A model generated the notes under the pieces. It had not been told where the DNA came from. It saw only the letters and a program-made list of their open reading frames with translations, and ran no database searches. Both the position numbers and the translations under genes were made by a program. Shown piece by piece: positions 50,666-60,603 of a stretch of DNA of 64,000 bases. How positions within the stretch are numbered: the first letter of the stretch is position 1; every line of letters begins with the position of its first letter. Source of the DNA: Bacillota bacterium (GTDB lineage: Bacteria > Bacillota > UBA4882 > UBA8346); NCBI GenBank assembly GCA_023435565.1, contig JAEYRN010000029.1, positions 73,008 through 137,007 of the forward strand, given 5' to 3'.

Positions 50666-51736
50666 TTACTTAATTAGATTTCCTTGTTCGGCTGATACTG
50701 TAATCTCACCGGCTTGTAATTTCCCAAAAACTTCCTTTACTTTTTCCTGAGTTTCATTACTTAAATTGGGATTGTTTTCAGGAATACCGATGCCATTGTT
50801 CTTAGCATCAAAGATTAAAGTTTGACCACCCGGGAATTCTCCATTCTTTTCCGCTTCTATCATATCATAAGCGGCTTGGTCAATACGCTTCATAGCGGAA
50901 GTCAAAATGATAGAATTGATTCCATCATAATCACCTTCGGAATATTGGTCGACGTCAACACCGATTATCCAAGCTTTTTGTCCGGCCTTGGCCCGGGATT
51001 TAGCCTCATTAATGGCCCCGATACCAACACCACCCGCAGCGGCAAAAATTGCTTTCACGCCTTTGTCATACATTTTAGCGGCAATTTGCTGTCCTGCGGC
51101 AACGTTATCAAATGAACCTTGGTAGATAACATTTTCAGACTTCATTATAATTTTTGTTCCAAAATTATCATTGGCGTATTTAACTCCTTGTTGGAAACCC
51201 CAGTTAAACTTTTGAACCGGAGGAATTTCCATGCCGCCAATAAAACCGACTTGACCGTCTTTAAGTTCCAGTGCGGTTGCCACACCTGCTAAGAAGCCTG
51301 ATTCATGTTCTGCAAAGAAAATGGATACCGTGTTCTCTTTTACTACCGGTACAAAGTCGCCGGCATGCGGGTTACCGTCAATTAATACAAATTTAGCATC
51401 TTCGTGTTTATCTTGTGCTTGAAAGATTGCTGTTTCAAATTTGAAACCCGGGCAAACTATAAATTTGTATCCAGCGTCATAAAGGTTGCCAATTTCTTTG
51501 ACATAGTCAGCTTCAGTAGTTCCACCAGGTTTCAAATATTTCGTCTCGAGCTTGAACTCTTCACCGGCCCGAACAACACCTTCCCAGGTGCCTTGGTTAA
51601 ACGATTTGTCATCGATAGTGCCTGCGTCAGTAACCATACCGACCTTAAGCTTCCCTGAACCACCGTCAAAACATCCTGTAATCACCATTGACATAGCTAG
51701 TAGAAGAACAAAGATTCCGATTCCCTTTTTCAACAT
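50666..51736 (-). CDS. nupN: BMP-family nucleoside-binding lipoprotein
   Basis: The 356-residue lipoprotein has the lipobox MVITGC (Cys near residue 22). The BMP/TmpC domain shows VTDAGTIDDKSFNQGTWEGV, KFVLIDGNPHAG, AAAGGVGIGAINEA and GVDVDQYSEGDYDG. It binds purine nucleosides in homologues. First gene of the operon. Confidence 0.92.
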   Translation of the reverse strand: MLKKGIGIFVLLLAMSMVITGCFDGGSGKLKVGMVTDAGTIDDKSFNQGTWEGVVRAGEEFKLETKYLKPGGTTEADYVKEIGNLYDAGYKFIVCPGFKFETAIFQAQDKHEDAKFVLIDGNPHAGDFVPVVKENTVSIFFAEHESGFLAGVATALELKDGQVGFIGGMEIPPVQKFNWGFQQGVKYANDNFGTKIIMKSENVIYQGSFDNVAAGQQIAAKMYDKGVKAIFAAAGGVGIGAINEAKSRAKAGQKAWIIGVDVDQYSEGDYDGINSIILTSAMKRIDQAAYDMIEAEKNGEFPGGQTLIFDAKNNGIGIPENNPNLSNETQEKVKEVFGKLQAGEITVSAEQGNLIK

Positions 51737-51795
51737 CTAAAAAAGCCCCCTTTGCATTTTTTTGGCAATCTGTTAATTATTCGCCTGCTATTTCT

Positions 51796-51824
51796 ATTTT
51801 ATTCAATAAAGTAATTTGTTTCAA
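51796..51824 (-). promoter_or_regulatory. Promoter of the nucleoside uptake operon
   Basis: Minus strand: TTGAAA (51819-51824), 17-bp spacer, TAAAAT (51796-51801), about 60 bp upstream of the BMP gene start. Confidence 0.5.
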
Positions 51825-51887
51825 TATAAATATCATACTAATTTTAAATATATAAGTTGAGTTTAATTTCTATTATGAATCACTTGA

Positions 51888-52610
51888 TTAGTTTGCCTTC
51901 CTACCTAGATAAGCCTGTTTAACTTCCTCATTTACCAACAGCTCTTTGCCGGTGCCCTTTAAGACAATTCCACCGGTCTCCATCACATATCCGGTATCGG
52001 CAATATGCAACGCAGCGTTAGCGTTCTGCTCTATCAATAAAATCGTCATTCCCTCGTGGTGAATCTCTTTGATAATCCTAAAAATTTCTTTAACCATCAT
52101 TGGTGCCAAACCTAGTGACGGTTCATCCATCATTAGCAACTTAGGTCTGGACATTAAAGCCCTACCAACAGCCAACATTTGTTGTTCGCCCCCCGACAAT
52201 GTTCCCGCCAGTTGCCAGGTACGTTCTTTTAAAATCGGGAATAGTTTAAAAATCCAGTTCAGATCAGTTTTAATACCGTGGTCGTCATTACGGTAAAAAG
52301 CGCCAATTTTCAAATTCTCCATTACACTTAAATTTGCGAATACTCTTCGTCCTTCCGGGACCAAGGCAATTCCGTGCCTGACCATATTTTGAGTCTTCTC
52401 TTTAAGAAGGTCCTTTTCCCGATAAATGATCCAGCCCCTTACCGGTTTTACCAAACCCATAATAGTCCTTAAAGTGGTACTCTTACCAGCTCCATTGGCT
52501 CCAACCAAGGTAACTATCTTACCCTCTTCCACTTTCAAACTGATTCCCTTTAATGCCTCTATTCCCCCATAGGATACGACCAGATTATCAATGGTTAGCA
52601 TCTTCTTCAA
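51888..52610 (-). CDS. livF: Branched-chain amino acid ABC transporter ATPase LivF
   Basis: The 240-residue ATPase has Walker A LVGANGAGKSTTL, signature LSGGEQQMLAVGRAL, Walker B LLMMDEPSLGLAP and the LivF ending AYLGRK. It overlaps livG by 23 bp. Last gene of the livKHMGF operon. Confidence 0.93.
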   Translation of the reverse strand: MKKMLTIDNLVVSYGGIEALKGISLKVEEGKIVTLVGANGAGKSTTLRTIMGLVKPVRGWIIYREKDLLKEKTQNMVRHGIALVPEGRRVFANLSVMENLKIGAFYRNDDHGIKTDLNWIFKLFPILKERTWQLAGTLSGGEQQMLAVGRALMSRPKLLMMDEPSLGLAPMMVKEIFRIIKEIHHEGMTILLIEQNANAALHIADTGYVMETGGIVLKGTGKELLVNEEVKQAYLGRKAN

Positions 52611-53364
52611 CCCCCAGATAAGCTTCGATTACCCTTTGGTCCGACTGAATCACTGCCGGGCTGCCGCTGGCAATTGTAACACCATAATCCAACACATATA
52701 TCCTTTGAGAAATATTCATCACTACGTCCATATGATGTTCAATCATAAAAATGGTTAAATCATATTCAACGCCAATTTCTTTTATAAATCCCGTTAAATC
52801 TTCCGCTTCTTTGGGGTTCATTCCCGCCGCCGGTTCATCCAAAAGCATCAGCTTTGGTTTAGTAGCCAGAGCTCGGGCAATTTCTAGTCGGCGCTGTAGT
52901 CCGTAGGGAAGAGAACTTGCTTGCACATTAAGATGATCCTTTAATCCTACTCTTTCGAGTAAGGCTATTGACCTTTCCAGCATTGATCTTTCCTCTTTAC
53001 GATAACGCGGAAGTTTGATAATGGTTTCGATAAAACCGGATTTTAGATGAATGTGATTAGCAATCAATACATTTTCCAACACGCTTAAACCTTTAAATAG
53101 TCTAATATTTTGAAAGGTGCGGGCAATACCGAACTTGGTGATTAAATCCGGCCTTAAACCTGTAATATCATGGCCCTCAAAATCAATCCGCCCCAAAGTT
53201 GGCTTATAGACACCAGTAATCATATTAAAGACTGTTGTTTTACCGGCCCCGTTGGGACCTATTAAAGCTACAATTTCACCTTGATTTATTTCCAAATCCA
53301 AATCTTTTACTGCGGTTAAACCGCCGAATTGAATGGAAATATGGTTAATTTTAAGTAATGGCAT
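52588..53364 (-). CDS. livG: Branched-chain amino acid ABC transporter ATPase LivG
   Basis: The 258-residue ATPase has Walker A LIGPNGAGKTTVF, the LivG-specific GIARTFQNIRLFKGLSVLEN, Walker B LMLLDEPAAGMNP and H-loop IEHHMDVVM. Its start overlaps the livM stop by one base. Confidence 0.94.
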   Translation of the reverse strand: MPLLKINHISIQFGGLTAVKDLDLEINQGEIVALIGPNGAGKTTVFNMITGVYKPTLGRIDFEGHDITGLRPDLITKFGIARTFQNIRLFKGLSVLENVLIANHIHLKSGFIETIIKLPRYRKEERSMLERSIALLERVGLKDHLNVQASSLPYGLQRRLEIARALATKPKLMLLDEPAAGMNPKEAEDLTGFIKEIGVEYDLTIFMIEHHMDVVMNISQRIYVLDYGVTIASGSPAVIQSDQRVIEAYLGVEEDANH

Positions 53365-54437
53365 CAGTTCTCCTTACCCCCTTTTGCCAAATTACCTTTT
53401 CTAAAAAGGCTATTCAGGGGGTTCCAATTTAAAACTTTTTCCCAACCAAATTCGGTGTTCCCCATCAACCCATGCCGGTAAAACAATACTACCACCATCA
53501 ACAAAGCGGAAAAAACCACAGTCCTCATACCAACTTTACCTTGAAACACGATAAACCCAAGATTAATCGTTTCATCCAGTATCCGTAACACTTCATTGGA
53601 AATAGTAACTATAAATGCGGAAATAATACTCCCGGTGATACTTCCCATTCCACCCAATACGATAATAAGTAATATATTAAAAGTGAACATAAAGCTAAAC
53701 ATCCTGGGGTCGATTGTGCCCAATAAGTTACCGAGCAATCCGCCTCCAATACCCGCAAAAAAAGCACCTGTTACATATGCTAAATTTTTGTGGCGGGAAA
53801 GGTTAATTCCCATGCTTTCAGCAGCGATTTCATCTTCCCGAATCGCTTTAAATGCCCTACCATAACTACTGTTGATTAATGATAATAGAATTACGGCCGT
53901 AACAGCCGCCCCACCAAAACTCCACCATAAATTGGTGACTGCCGGAATCCCTTTTAGTCCTAACGCGCCATTGGTAATATTCTGAGTATTGGTAAAAATA
54001 ACCCTAATAATTTCGGCAAACCCTAAAGTGGCGATAGCAAGATAATCCCCTTTTAACCTCAAGGCCGGGGCGCCAATTAAATAACCGACCATAGCCGAAA
54101 AAATACCGCCTAACAAGAGGGCTACCGGAAATGGTAAAGTGATAACATCCAACGGTTTAATCAACGGGACCATATAAAAAATCTGGGTTTTCACCGCTGG
54201 AGACATGGTTAAAAGGGCGGTGGTATATGCCCCGACAGCCATAAATCCGGCGTGACCCAATGAAAACAGCCCGGTGAAACCGTTTATCAAATTCATACTC
54301 ATTCCTAAAATAGCATAAATTGCACAAACGTTAAGAATACGGACTATATATAAATCTAAATAATTTTCGGCTATAAATAGAAAAATAACCAGTATTAAAA
54401 GGGTAATTGCCGTTAAGATCCGGTTTCTTTGTCCCAT
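53364..54437 (-). CDS. livM: Branched-chain amino acid ABC transporter permease LivM
   Basis: The 357-residue permease contains MSMNLINGFTGLFSLGHAGF near the N-terminus and AIREDEIAAESMGINLSRHK in the cytoplasmic loop, both LivM hallmarks. It lies 3 bp after livH. Confidence 0.93.
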   Translation of the reverse strand: MGQRNRILTAITLLILVIFLFIAENYLDLYIVRILNVCAIYAILGMSMNLINGFTGLFSLGHAGFMAVGAYTTALLTMSPAVKTQIFYMVPLIKPLDVITLPFPVALLLGGIFSAMVGYLIGAPALRLKGDYLAIATLGFAEIIRVIFTNTQNITNGALGLKGIPAVTNLWWSFGGAAVTAVILLSLINSSYGRAFKAIREDEIAAESMGINLSRHKNLAYVTGAFFAGIGGGLLGNLLGTIDPRMFSFMFTFNILLIIVLGGMGSITGSIISAFIVTISNEVLRILDETINLGFIVFQGKVGMRTVVFSALLMVVVLFYRHGLMGNTEFGWEKVLNWNPLNSLFRKGNLAKGGKEN

Positions 54438-54440
54438 GGG

Positions 54441-55334
54441 TCACACCTTCTCCGTAAGTTTTTCGCCCATTATTCCGGTAGGTTTATATAACAAAATAAC
54501 AATTAACAGAACAAAGGCAAAAGCATCCCGATATCCGGTTAATTCAGGCAAAAAAGCAATCAACATAATTTCACCGATACCGAGAATGAAACCGCCGAAT
54601 ACCGCCCCTTTAATATTGCCAATCCCCCCGATTACCGCGGCGATAAAACACTTTAGTCCCGGTATTACTCCCATTAAAGGCGCAATCTGCGGGAATTTCA
54701 ATCCCCACATGATTCCTCCCACCGCAGCAAGAGCTGATCCTAATCCGAAAGTGGCCAGGATAATACGGTCGACATTCACTCCCATTACCCGCGCTGTTTC
54801 ATGATCTTTGGATACAGCGCGCATTGCCATCCCGGTTTTAGTCTTATTAATCAAGTATAATAGACAAACCAGACAAAAAATGGCTACTACAGGAATGTAA
54901 AAAGTTAATTTCTGTATTGATACTGTACCGATTTGGACTACTTCATTGAAGATTTCAGGGGTTGGAAAAGGTTTAGGCACACCACCAAAAAGTACTGTTG
55001 CTAAATTTTCTAGTAGAAATGAGGCTCCGATTGCCGAGATTAATATTGAAATCTTGGGGGCGTCCCTTAGTGGCCGGTAAGCGGTAGTTTCCACCGCCAT
55101 TCCCAATAATGCGGTGAGAATTATCACCATCGGAAAGGTAATGTACCACGGTATGCCAAAAGTCAATACTCCAAAAAATGCAAAATACGTCGCCATCATA
55201 AAAATATCGCCATGGGCAAAATTAATCAGGCGTAAAATCCCGTAGACCATGGTATAACCAATGGCGATCAAAGCATAAAGGCTACCTAATGAGATTCCAT
55301 TGGAAAGATGTTGCGCAAAAATGTCAAACGTCAT
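54441..55334 (-). CDS. livH: Branched-chain amino acid ABC transporter permease LivH
   Basis: The 297-residue permease starts with NGISLGSLYALIAIGYTMVY and GILRLINFAHGDI, and carries AVSKDHETARVMGVNVDRI in the coupling loop. Typical LivH. Confidence 0.93.
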   Translation of the reverse strand: MTFDIFAQHLSNGISLGSLYALIAIGYTMVYGILRLINFAHGDIFMMATYFAFFGVLTFGIPWYITFPMVIILTALLGMAVETTAYRPLRDAPKISILISAIGASFLLENLATVLFGGVPKPFPTPEIFNEVVQIGTVSIQKLTFYIPVVAIFCLVCLLYLINKTKTGMAMRAVSKDHETARVMGVNVDRIILATFGLGSALAAVGGIMWGLKFPQIAPLMGVIPGLKCFIAAVIGGIGNIKGAVFGGFILGIGEIMLIAFLPELTGYRDAFAFVLLIVILLYKPTGIMGEKLTEKV

Positions 55335-55374
55335 AAAAACACCACCAAATATATATTAAGAACCATACTCGGTT

Positions 55375-55441
55375 AAAAAAAGAGAAAACCCTGGACCGGA
55401 ATCGAGACAGTACAGCCCGTTTCGTATTTCCGGCCCTAGGT
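55375..55441 (-). terminator. Attenuator between livK and livH
   Basis: Minus strand: CCTAGGGCCGGAA pairs imperfectly with TTCCGGTCCAGGG, then TTTTCTCTTTTTT. It probably leaves livK more abundant than the membrane components. Confidence 0.75.
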
Positions 55442-55466
55442 TCAAATTAAATAAAGAAATTCTCAA

Positions 55467-56612
55467 CTATTTGGTTTCAATTGTATCAAGATAAGTGAAT
55501 TTGCCGCCCTTAACCTGCTTGATAACTGCATTCTTAACGGCATTCCGATCCGAGTCAAGTGTGATAATACCAGCCGCCCCCGGGAAGTTCTCAGTTTTAG
55601 CAAGTTCTTCTCTGATTTTAACGGTATCGGTACTCCCGGCCCGTTTAATCGCATCCAAAATCAGAATATAGGCATCATAACCCAAGGCGGTAACTGCAGC
55701 CGGCTCCTTTTGATACGCCTTGCGGTATTCGTCAAGGAATTTTTGGGATTCGCTGGTAATTGGTTTCTCGGTAGCAAAGAAGGTAGAGAAGACAGCGCCT
55801 TCAACTGCTTCTTTACCAATATCTAAAAATTCTTGGGTTTCCCAAGTGTCGCCACCAATAATCGGGCAAGTAATCCCAAGTTTCCGGGCTTGGCTAATCA
55901 CCAAAGCCGATTCGGTAAAGTTTCCGGGTGCAAAGATTACATCCGGTTTCTTGGCTTTAATGTTGGTCAATTGAGCTGAAAAATCTTGGTCTCCGGTATT
56001 ATAATTAGCTACCGCCACAATACAGTTGGAATCATTGGTTAACTTCTTAAAGCTTTCGGTAAAGAAATTAGCTAGACCAACCGCATAGTCGTTGGAAACT
56101 TCTTGGACAATGGCAGCTTTTTTAGCATTAAGTTTACTAAAAGCATAATTAGCCATAACCGTCCCTTGGAATGGGTCAATGAAACATACGCGAAAATAAT
56201 ACTCATTATCTTTTGTTACTAAGGGGTTAGTACAGGAGGCGCCTACCGTAGGAACTTTTCTTTTCTTAACAATATCCCCGGCAGCCATTGATAGTGAGCT
56301 TCCCCAACTACCGATGATAGCGGTGACTTTTTCTTTCTCTACCAATCTGGCGGCGGCAGTAGCCGCTTCAACTTTATCGGATTTGTTGTCGGCAACTACC
56401 AACTCAACTTTCTTGCCTAGAACTTCCGGATATAGCTTGTTGGCAAGTTTAACCCCTTCCACTTCCAACTGCCCTCCGGCTGCGTTAGCACCGGTAATCG
56501 GTTCAAATACCCCGATTTTAATGACATTGCTTGGACCTTTTTCACCACAACCAGCCAAAACCAAAGTACAAACCATCATGATCGAAACTATAACCAATAC
56601 CGTCCGTTTCAT
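55467..56612 (-). CDS. livK: Branched-chain amino acid-binding lipoprotein
   Basis: The 381-residue lipoprotein has the lipobox LVLAGC (Cys22). The Peripla_BP_6 domain shows IKIGVFEPITGANAAGGQLE, LVVADNKSDKVEAATAAARL, IIGSWGSSLSMAAGDI and CPIIGGDTW. First gene of the liv operon. Ligand (Leu/Ile/Val or another amino acid) not determined. Confidence 0.92.
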   Translation of the reverse strand: MKRTVLVIVSIMMVCTLVLAGCGEKGPSNVIKIGVFEPITGANAAGGQLEVEGVKLANKLYPEVLGKKVELVVADNKSDKVEAATAAARLVEKEKVTAIIGSWGSSLSMAAGDIVKKRKVPTVGASCTNPLVTKDNEYYFRVCFIDPFQGTVMANYAFSKLNAKKAAIVQEVSNDYAVGLANFFTESFKKLTNDSNCIVAVANYNTGDQDFSAQLTNIKAKKPDVIFAPGNFTESALVISQARKLGITCPIIGGDTWETQEFLDIGKEAVEGAVFSTFFATEKPITSESQKFLDEYRKAYQKEPAAVTALGYDAYILILDAIKRAGSTDTVKIREELAKTENFPGAAGIITLDSDRNAVKNAVIKQVKGGKFTYLDTIETK

Positions 56613-56780
56613 TTTATTCCTCCTCTTTTTTTAAGAACGAATTAAATCGTTCTATTATTACAGGAAAAACGTATTTCAGACCGGATACCGAAACTAAATC
56701 AATGTTATTTTGGTCATAGAAATTTATACCATGAATATCATTAAAATCCCAATTATAATACTACACCTTTTTTAAAATCT

Positions 56781-56809
56781 TGTATATATTGACTCTTTTT
56801 GTATGACAA
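56781..56809 (-). promoter_or_regulatory. Promoter of the liv operon
   Basis: Minus strand: TTGTCA (56804-56809), 17-bp spacer, TATACA (56781-56786), 170 bp upstream of livK. The long leader has no recognised riboswitch. Confidence 0.45.
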
Positions 56810-56965
56810 TATCTTTTTAGTTGATAATAATTTGAGCGATTTTCCTAAATGCCTATAAGATTTATGAAACCGGCTAATTTTAATTGAAACCAACGAACCA
56901 TTTCGTTTATAATGGAATAAAAATGGTATGCTGATTCATTAACAATTGGACAGGAGTGTTTGATA

Positions 56966-57544
56966 ATGAAAATAGTCGCCTTTAACGGTAGCCCGCGCAA
57001 GAATGGGAATACCGCTATAATGATCAATCATTTATTTGCTGTTTTACATAAATATGATATCGAAACCGAAATAATTCAAATCGGAGGCCAAACTTTACGA
57101 GGGTGCGCTTCTTGTGGTTGGTGCGGCCAAAATCCGGTCATGAAATGCGTCATAAATGATGATTCCATTAATGATTGGATTGCAAAAATAGATGCCTCAG
57201 ACGGAATCATCATTGGTTCCCCGACTTATTTCGCCAATATGACAGCGGAAACCAAAGCTTTAATTGATCGGGTCGGTTATGTGTCCCGTAGAAACGGTAA
57301 CCTCTTACAACGAAAAATCGGCGCTGCTGTTGTCTCCTTTCGAAGAGCCGGAGCAATTAACGTGTTTAATGCCATTAATGACTTTTTTTTAATTAACCAA
57401 ATGATCGTTCCCGGATCAAGTTATTGGAATCTGGGAATGGGACGGGAACCGGGAGATGTCGAAACCGACACCGAAGGCCTAAAAACATTAGAGAATTTAG
57501 CTGAAAATATGGCCTGGTTGTTGAAAATGCTTAAAAAAAGTTAG
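56966..57544 (+). CDS. NADPH-dependent FMN reductase / iron-sulfur flavoprotein
   Basis: The 192-residue flavodoxin-like protein has the FMN phosphate loop FNGSPRKNGNTA, a cysteine cluster CASCGWCGQNPVMKC (possible FeS or zinc site) and IIIGSPTYFANMTAETKALI. ATG 56966 follows CAGGAG by nine bases, preferred to TTG 56960. It precedes a nitroreductase gene by 15 bp. Confidence 0.88.
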   Translation: MKIVAFNGSPRKNGNTAIMINHLFAVLHKYDIETEIIQIGGQTLRGCASCGWCGQNPVMKCVINDDSINDWIAKIDASDGIIIGSPTYFANMTAETKALIDRVGYVSRRNGNLLQRKIGAAVVSFRRAGAINVFNAINDFFLINQMIVPGSSYWNLGMGREPGDVETDTEGLKTLENLAENMAWLLKMLKKS

Positions 57545-57559
57545 GAGCGCGTACTATCA

Positions 57560-58078
57560 ATGGAGTTCTATGAATTAATTTCTAGTCGTGAAAGTATCCG
57601 CAATTATGATTCAACTCGTAAAGTAGCGCCCGAAATTATCAGCCGTATACTGGAAGCGGGCCGTCTGGCCCCTTCGGCAGTAAACTATCAACCATGGCAA
57701 TTTTGGGTAATTGAATCTCTTGAAATGCTTGCTAAAATTAAGTCTTGTTACAATCGTCCCTGGTTTCAGGACGCTCCGCAAATATTGATTGTTGTTGGAA
57801 ATATTGAAGAAGCTTGGGTCAGGAACTACGATGGATATAATTCGTTAGAAACCGATTTGGCCATTGCTATGTGCCATCTAATTTTAGCTGCTGAAAATGA
57901 AGGAGTCTCCACTTGTTGGATTGAGGCTTTTCAACCTGAACTATTAAAAGCCGCTCTGGGACTGAATACTAGTGAACGGGTTTTTGCCATCACTCCACTC
58001 GGTTACCCCAAGGAAGGTTTTGAAAAGAAAAATGATAAGCAACGTAAGACATTGGAAGAAATTGTCCGCATTATATAA
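57560..58078 (+). CDS. Nitroreductase-family protein
   Basis: The 172-residue single-domain nitroreductase shows ISSRESIRNYDSTRKVAPEI, ILEAGRLAPSAVNYQPWQFW (FMN contacts) and FAITPLGYPKE. It is probably co-transcribed with the upstream flavoprotein and the downstream cyclase; electron acceptor unknown. Confidence 0.88.
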   Translation: MEFYELISSRESIRNYDSTRKVAPEIISRILEAGRLAPSAVNYQPWQFWVIESLEMLAKIKSCYNRPWFQDAPQILIVVGNIEEAWVRNYDGYNSLETDLAIAMCHLILAAENEGVSTCWIEAFQPELLKAALGLNTSERVFAITPLGYPKEGFEKKNDKQRKTLEEIVRII

Positions 58079-58121
58079 ACTTATTAATTTTATTATGTGA
58101 AAGTTAAATTAGGAGCGACTT

Positions 58122-58745
58122 ATGATTCAACTAGTCGATCTAACTCACCCAATCGATAACCAAATGCCAATCTACCCCGGAGACTTACCAACCCGGTTAA
58201 TAAAAACTAAAACCTTTAGTCAAGATGGCTTTAACAATTATCAACTAGAGTCCGGTATGCATTCCGGAACTCATCTTGACGGGCCAATGCATCTGACTGA
58301 TCAAATAAGGCCAATCTCGGAATTCCCTCTTGAATCCTTTTTTGGTGAAGGCTGTTTACTTGATGCCCGAGATGCATCTGTAATTAACCTGAAAGACGAG
58401 TACCGCTCCCAAGTAAAAGAGGCTTTAATAGTGTTAATTTATACCGGTTGGGACTGCAAATACGGTACTACTGAATATTATGATCAACAACCGGTGATTA
58501 GCTCCGAATTGGCTGATTTTTTAATTACTCGTAAGGCTAAAATTATCGGAATGGATTTACCTTCACCGGATCTCCATCCTTTTAGAATTCACAAACTGCT
58601 TCTTAGTAATAATATTTTAATCGTGGAAAACCTCACAAATTTGGGTAGTCTCTTGCAGGTAAAACAATTTGAAATTATGGCGTTTCCGCTTAGGATCAAA
58701 GCTGATAGCTCGATTCTCCGGGTAGTAGCCAAAATAAACAAATAA
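58122..58745 (+). CDS. Cyclase-family protein (kynurenine formamidase-like)
   Basis: The 207-residue metal-dependent amidohydrolase-like protein has DLTHPIDNQMPIYPGD at the start and the family motif MHSGTHLDGPMHL (His/Asp metal ligands), then GMDLPSPD. Such proteins include KynB and isatin hydrolases; no tryptophan-degradation gene is nearby, so the substrate is open. Confidence 0.85.
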   Translation: MIQLVDLTHPIDNQMPIYPGDLPTRLIKTKTFSQDGFNNYQLESGMHSGTHLDGPMHLTDQIRPISEFPLESFFGEGCLLDARDASVINLKDEYRSQVKEALIVLIYTGWDCKYGTTEYYDQQPVISSELADFLITRKAKIIGMDLPSPDLHPFRIHKLLLSNNILIVENLTNLGSLLQVKQFEIMAFPLRIKADSSILRVVAKINK

Positions 58746-58754
58746 TCTATATTC

Positions 58755-59780
58755 TCATTCTAAAATATAAACTTTAATTTTTTTTCGCCCGAACCTTAAT
58801 GCTTCCCGGTAAGTTTCATAACAAAGATCAATCTTGTTACCTTTAATTGCACCGCCGATATCTGCCGCTTCCGCTTTTCCATATCCCTCAATATAAAGCT
58901 GAGTGCCGAGCCGAATCACTCTAGGATCAACCGCCACCACTCCATAACCGGCTTTTTTACCGGTATAGGTATATCCGTCCGCATATTTACCGCAACTTTC
59001 CGGCCCAGGGTAGTAGGCTGTAGCCTCCATCACTTTTAGTTCTACATATCGATAAGATCCCCGGGAGGTTACTAAAGTCCGGATCACAGGCTTGGTACCA
59101 ACCGCCACTATTTTATTGATTGGAGGTTTAACTACTTTCTTCGCTAAAGTAGCGCGTTTGATTAAGTTTCCATTATGATAGGTAATTTGAATTTGGTGTT
59201 CGGCTAAACCCGATTGTCCGGAACGTATTGTTTTTCTAACGCCCCGTTCCATATTCTTATCACTTCGATATTCAGTCTCCGGATGGATTGTAACTTGTCT
59301 GGTGACAATTTCCGACCGGACATCAATTATTCGAATTTCAGCATTAGGTTCCACAACAGTCTCCAAACCGGGTTTTATAATGTCATCACTGTCAAATTCG
59401 ACCTTGGCCTTAGCCAATACCTTTTTAACCGGGCAGGCAATAGTTTTAAACTCTCTGGATTTACCGGCAATGTTAATTTGGACTTTAAACGCCCTAATTA
59501 CATTAATCCGGGTTCCCTCCTTTATTGGGGAGTCAAGTGACGGTTTAACTTCATCTCCTTCCCTTAAAGTCACTTGTTTTTCTTTAAGGACCTTAGCCAC
59601 ATTCGAATTAATTGTTTTCCATTCGTACTTATGGCCATCGACAGATAACACCACCCGATCAAGGGCAACGTTAAAAGAGATAACCCCGGATATAACCGCT
59701 ACCAGACCCATTCCCAACCCAAAGTATAAATGTTTTTGACGCATATTTTCCCAACGGCCTGTAATAATCTTTAACTTCAT
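58755..59780 (-). CDS. G5 and 3D domain cell-wall protein (YabE/RpfB-like)
   Basis: The 341-residue protein has a signal anchor (LYFGLGMGLVAVISGVISF), two DUF348 ubiquitin-like repeats (VNVALDRV..., residues ~50-160), a G5 domain (~160-235) and a C-terminal 3D domain (MEATAYYPGPESCGKYADG, EAADIGGAIKGNKIDL with the DxxGxxxGxxID asp triad). This is the architecture of Bacillota muralytic enzymes. GGAGGG precedes the ATG. Confidence 0.9.
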   Translation of the reverse strand: MKLKIITGRWENMRQKHLYFGLGMGLVAVISGVISFNVALDRVVLSVDGHKYEWKTINSNVAKVLKEKQVTLREGDEVKPSLDSPIKEGTRINVIRAFKVQINIAGKSREFKTIACPVKKVLAKAKVEFDSDDIIKPGLETVVEPNAEIRIIDVRSEIVTRQVTIHPETEYRSDKNMERGVRKTIRSGQSGLAEHQIQITYHNGNLIKRATLAKKVVKPPINKIVAVGTKPVIRTLVTSRGSYRYVELKVMEATAYYPGPESCGKYADGYTYTGKKAGYGVVAVDPRVIRLGTQLYIEGYGKAEAADIGGAIKGNKIDLCYETYREALRFGRKKIKVYILE

Positions 59781-59873
59781 TTTATCCCTCCGGAATTAGA
59801 GTTTATCTTCCGGAACCAGTTTTGAATAACCTCTATTTCTCTAATTATCCAGGTTAATCCTGCTCAATGATGG

Positions 59874-60500
59874 TTATTCCAGAAATTCACGGGAGCGAAA
59901 CTCAACTCCCATCTCAGCGGCGATTGCCTTTGCTTTCTCCAGATCAACGCCAGGGTAATTAACCACTGATAAGATAACCTGAGGAATATAGTGTCTGCTA
60001 CGTCTAGTAAAATCCAAAACCGCCGAAAAGGCGGCCTTCCCAAAACTACTTTGGGTCAATTGTAGATATAGTTCAGTATTATCGGCATTTAGACTGATTG
60101 AAATAACGTCGATTAACCCTTTTAAATTCGGTAAAATGTCATATCCTAAAAATAAATCGGACAATCCATTAGTGTTTAGTCTTACTTTGACCGGCCATTT
60201 TTTTAACCATTCGGAAACCTCTTTAACAATTTCCGGCCGAAGTAAAGGTTCCCCATAACCGCAAAAGACAATCTCCCGATATCCAGAAGGGTCATGGATA
60301 GCATCGATTACTTCCTTAGCCGTAGGTTCTCTTTCTAACCAAAGATTGTAACCGACTCCGGTGTTTCCTTCCCGGATGCAAAAAATGCAAGAATTAGGGC
60401 ACTTATTGGTAATATTTAAGTATAATGAACCATGGAGTGGATAAGTAATTACCATAGCTGTTTTTGACTTAAAATCGTTCTCCAATTGAATCACCTTCAT
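59874..60500 (-). CDS. TatD-associated radical SAM protein
   Basis: The 208-residue minimal radical SAM protein has the cluster motif NKCPNSCIFC (CxxxCxxC), followed by IVFCGYGEPLLRPEIV and VRLNTNGL. This short type is consistently found beside tatD, as here, and its chemistry is unknown. It lies 100 bp downstream of tatD on the same strand. Confidence 0.88.
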   Translation of the reverse strand: MKVIQLENDFKSKTAMVITYPLHGSLYLNITNKCPNSCIFCIREGNTGVGYNLWLEREPTAKEVIDAIHDPSGYREIVFCGYGEPLLRPEIVKEVSEWLKKWPVKVRLNTNGLSDLFLGYDILPNLKGLIDVISISLNADNTELYLQLTQSSFGKAAFSAVLDFTRRSRHYIPQVILSVVNYPGVDLEKAKAIAAEMGVEFRSREFLE

Positions 60501-60603
60501 ATGGATTATTCTATTTTGGAAAACTTTTACACAACATATTCGAATTGTTTGTCTTAATTTATTATGCCAAATTTTCCAATTTAATTACATAGCTCTTCGA
60601 ACC

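Noticed and set aside
54436..54804. Plus-strand 122-residue frame
   Set aside because: Antisense shadow of livH.
59302..59739. Plus-strand 145-residue frame
   Set aside because: Antisense to the G5/3D-domain protein gene, whose domains are unambiguous.
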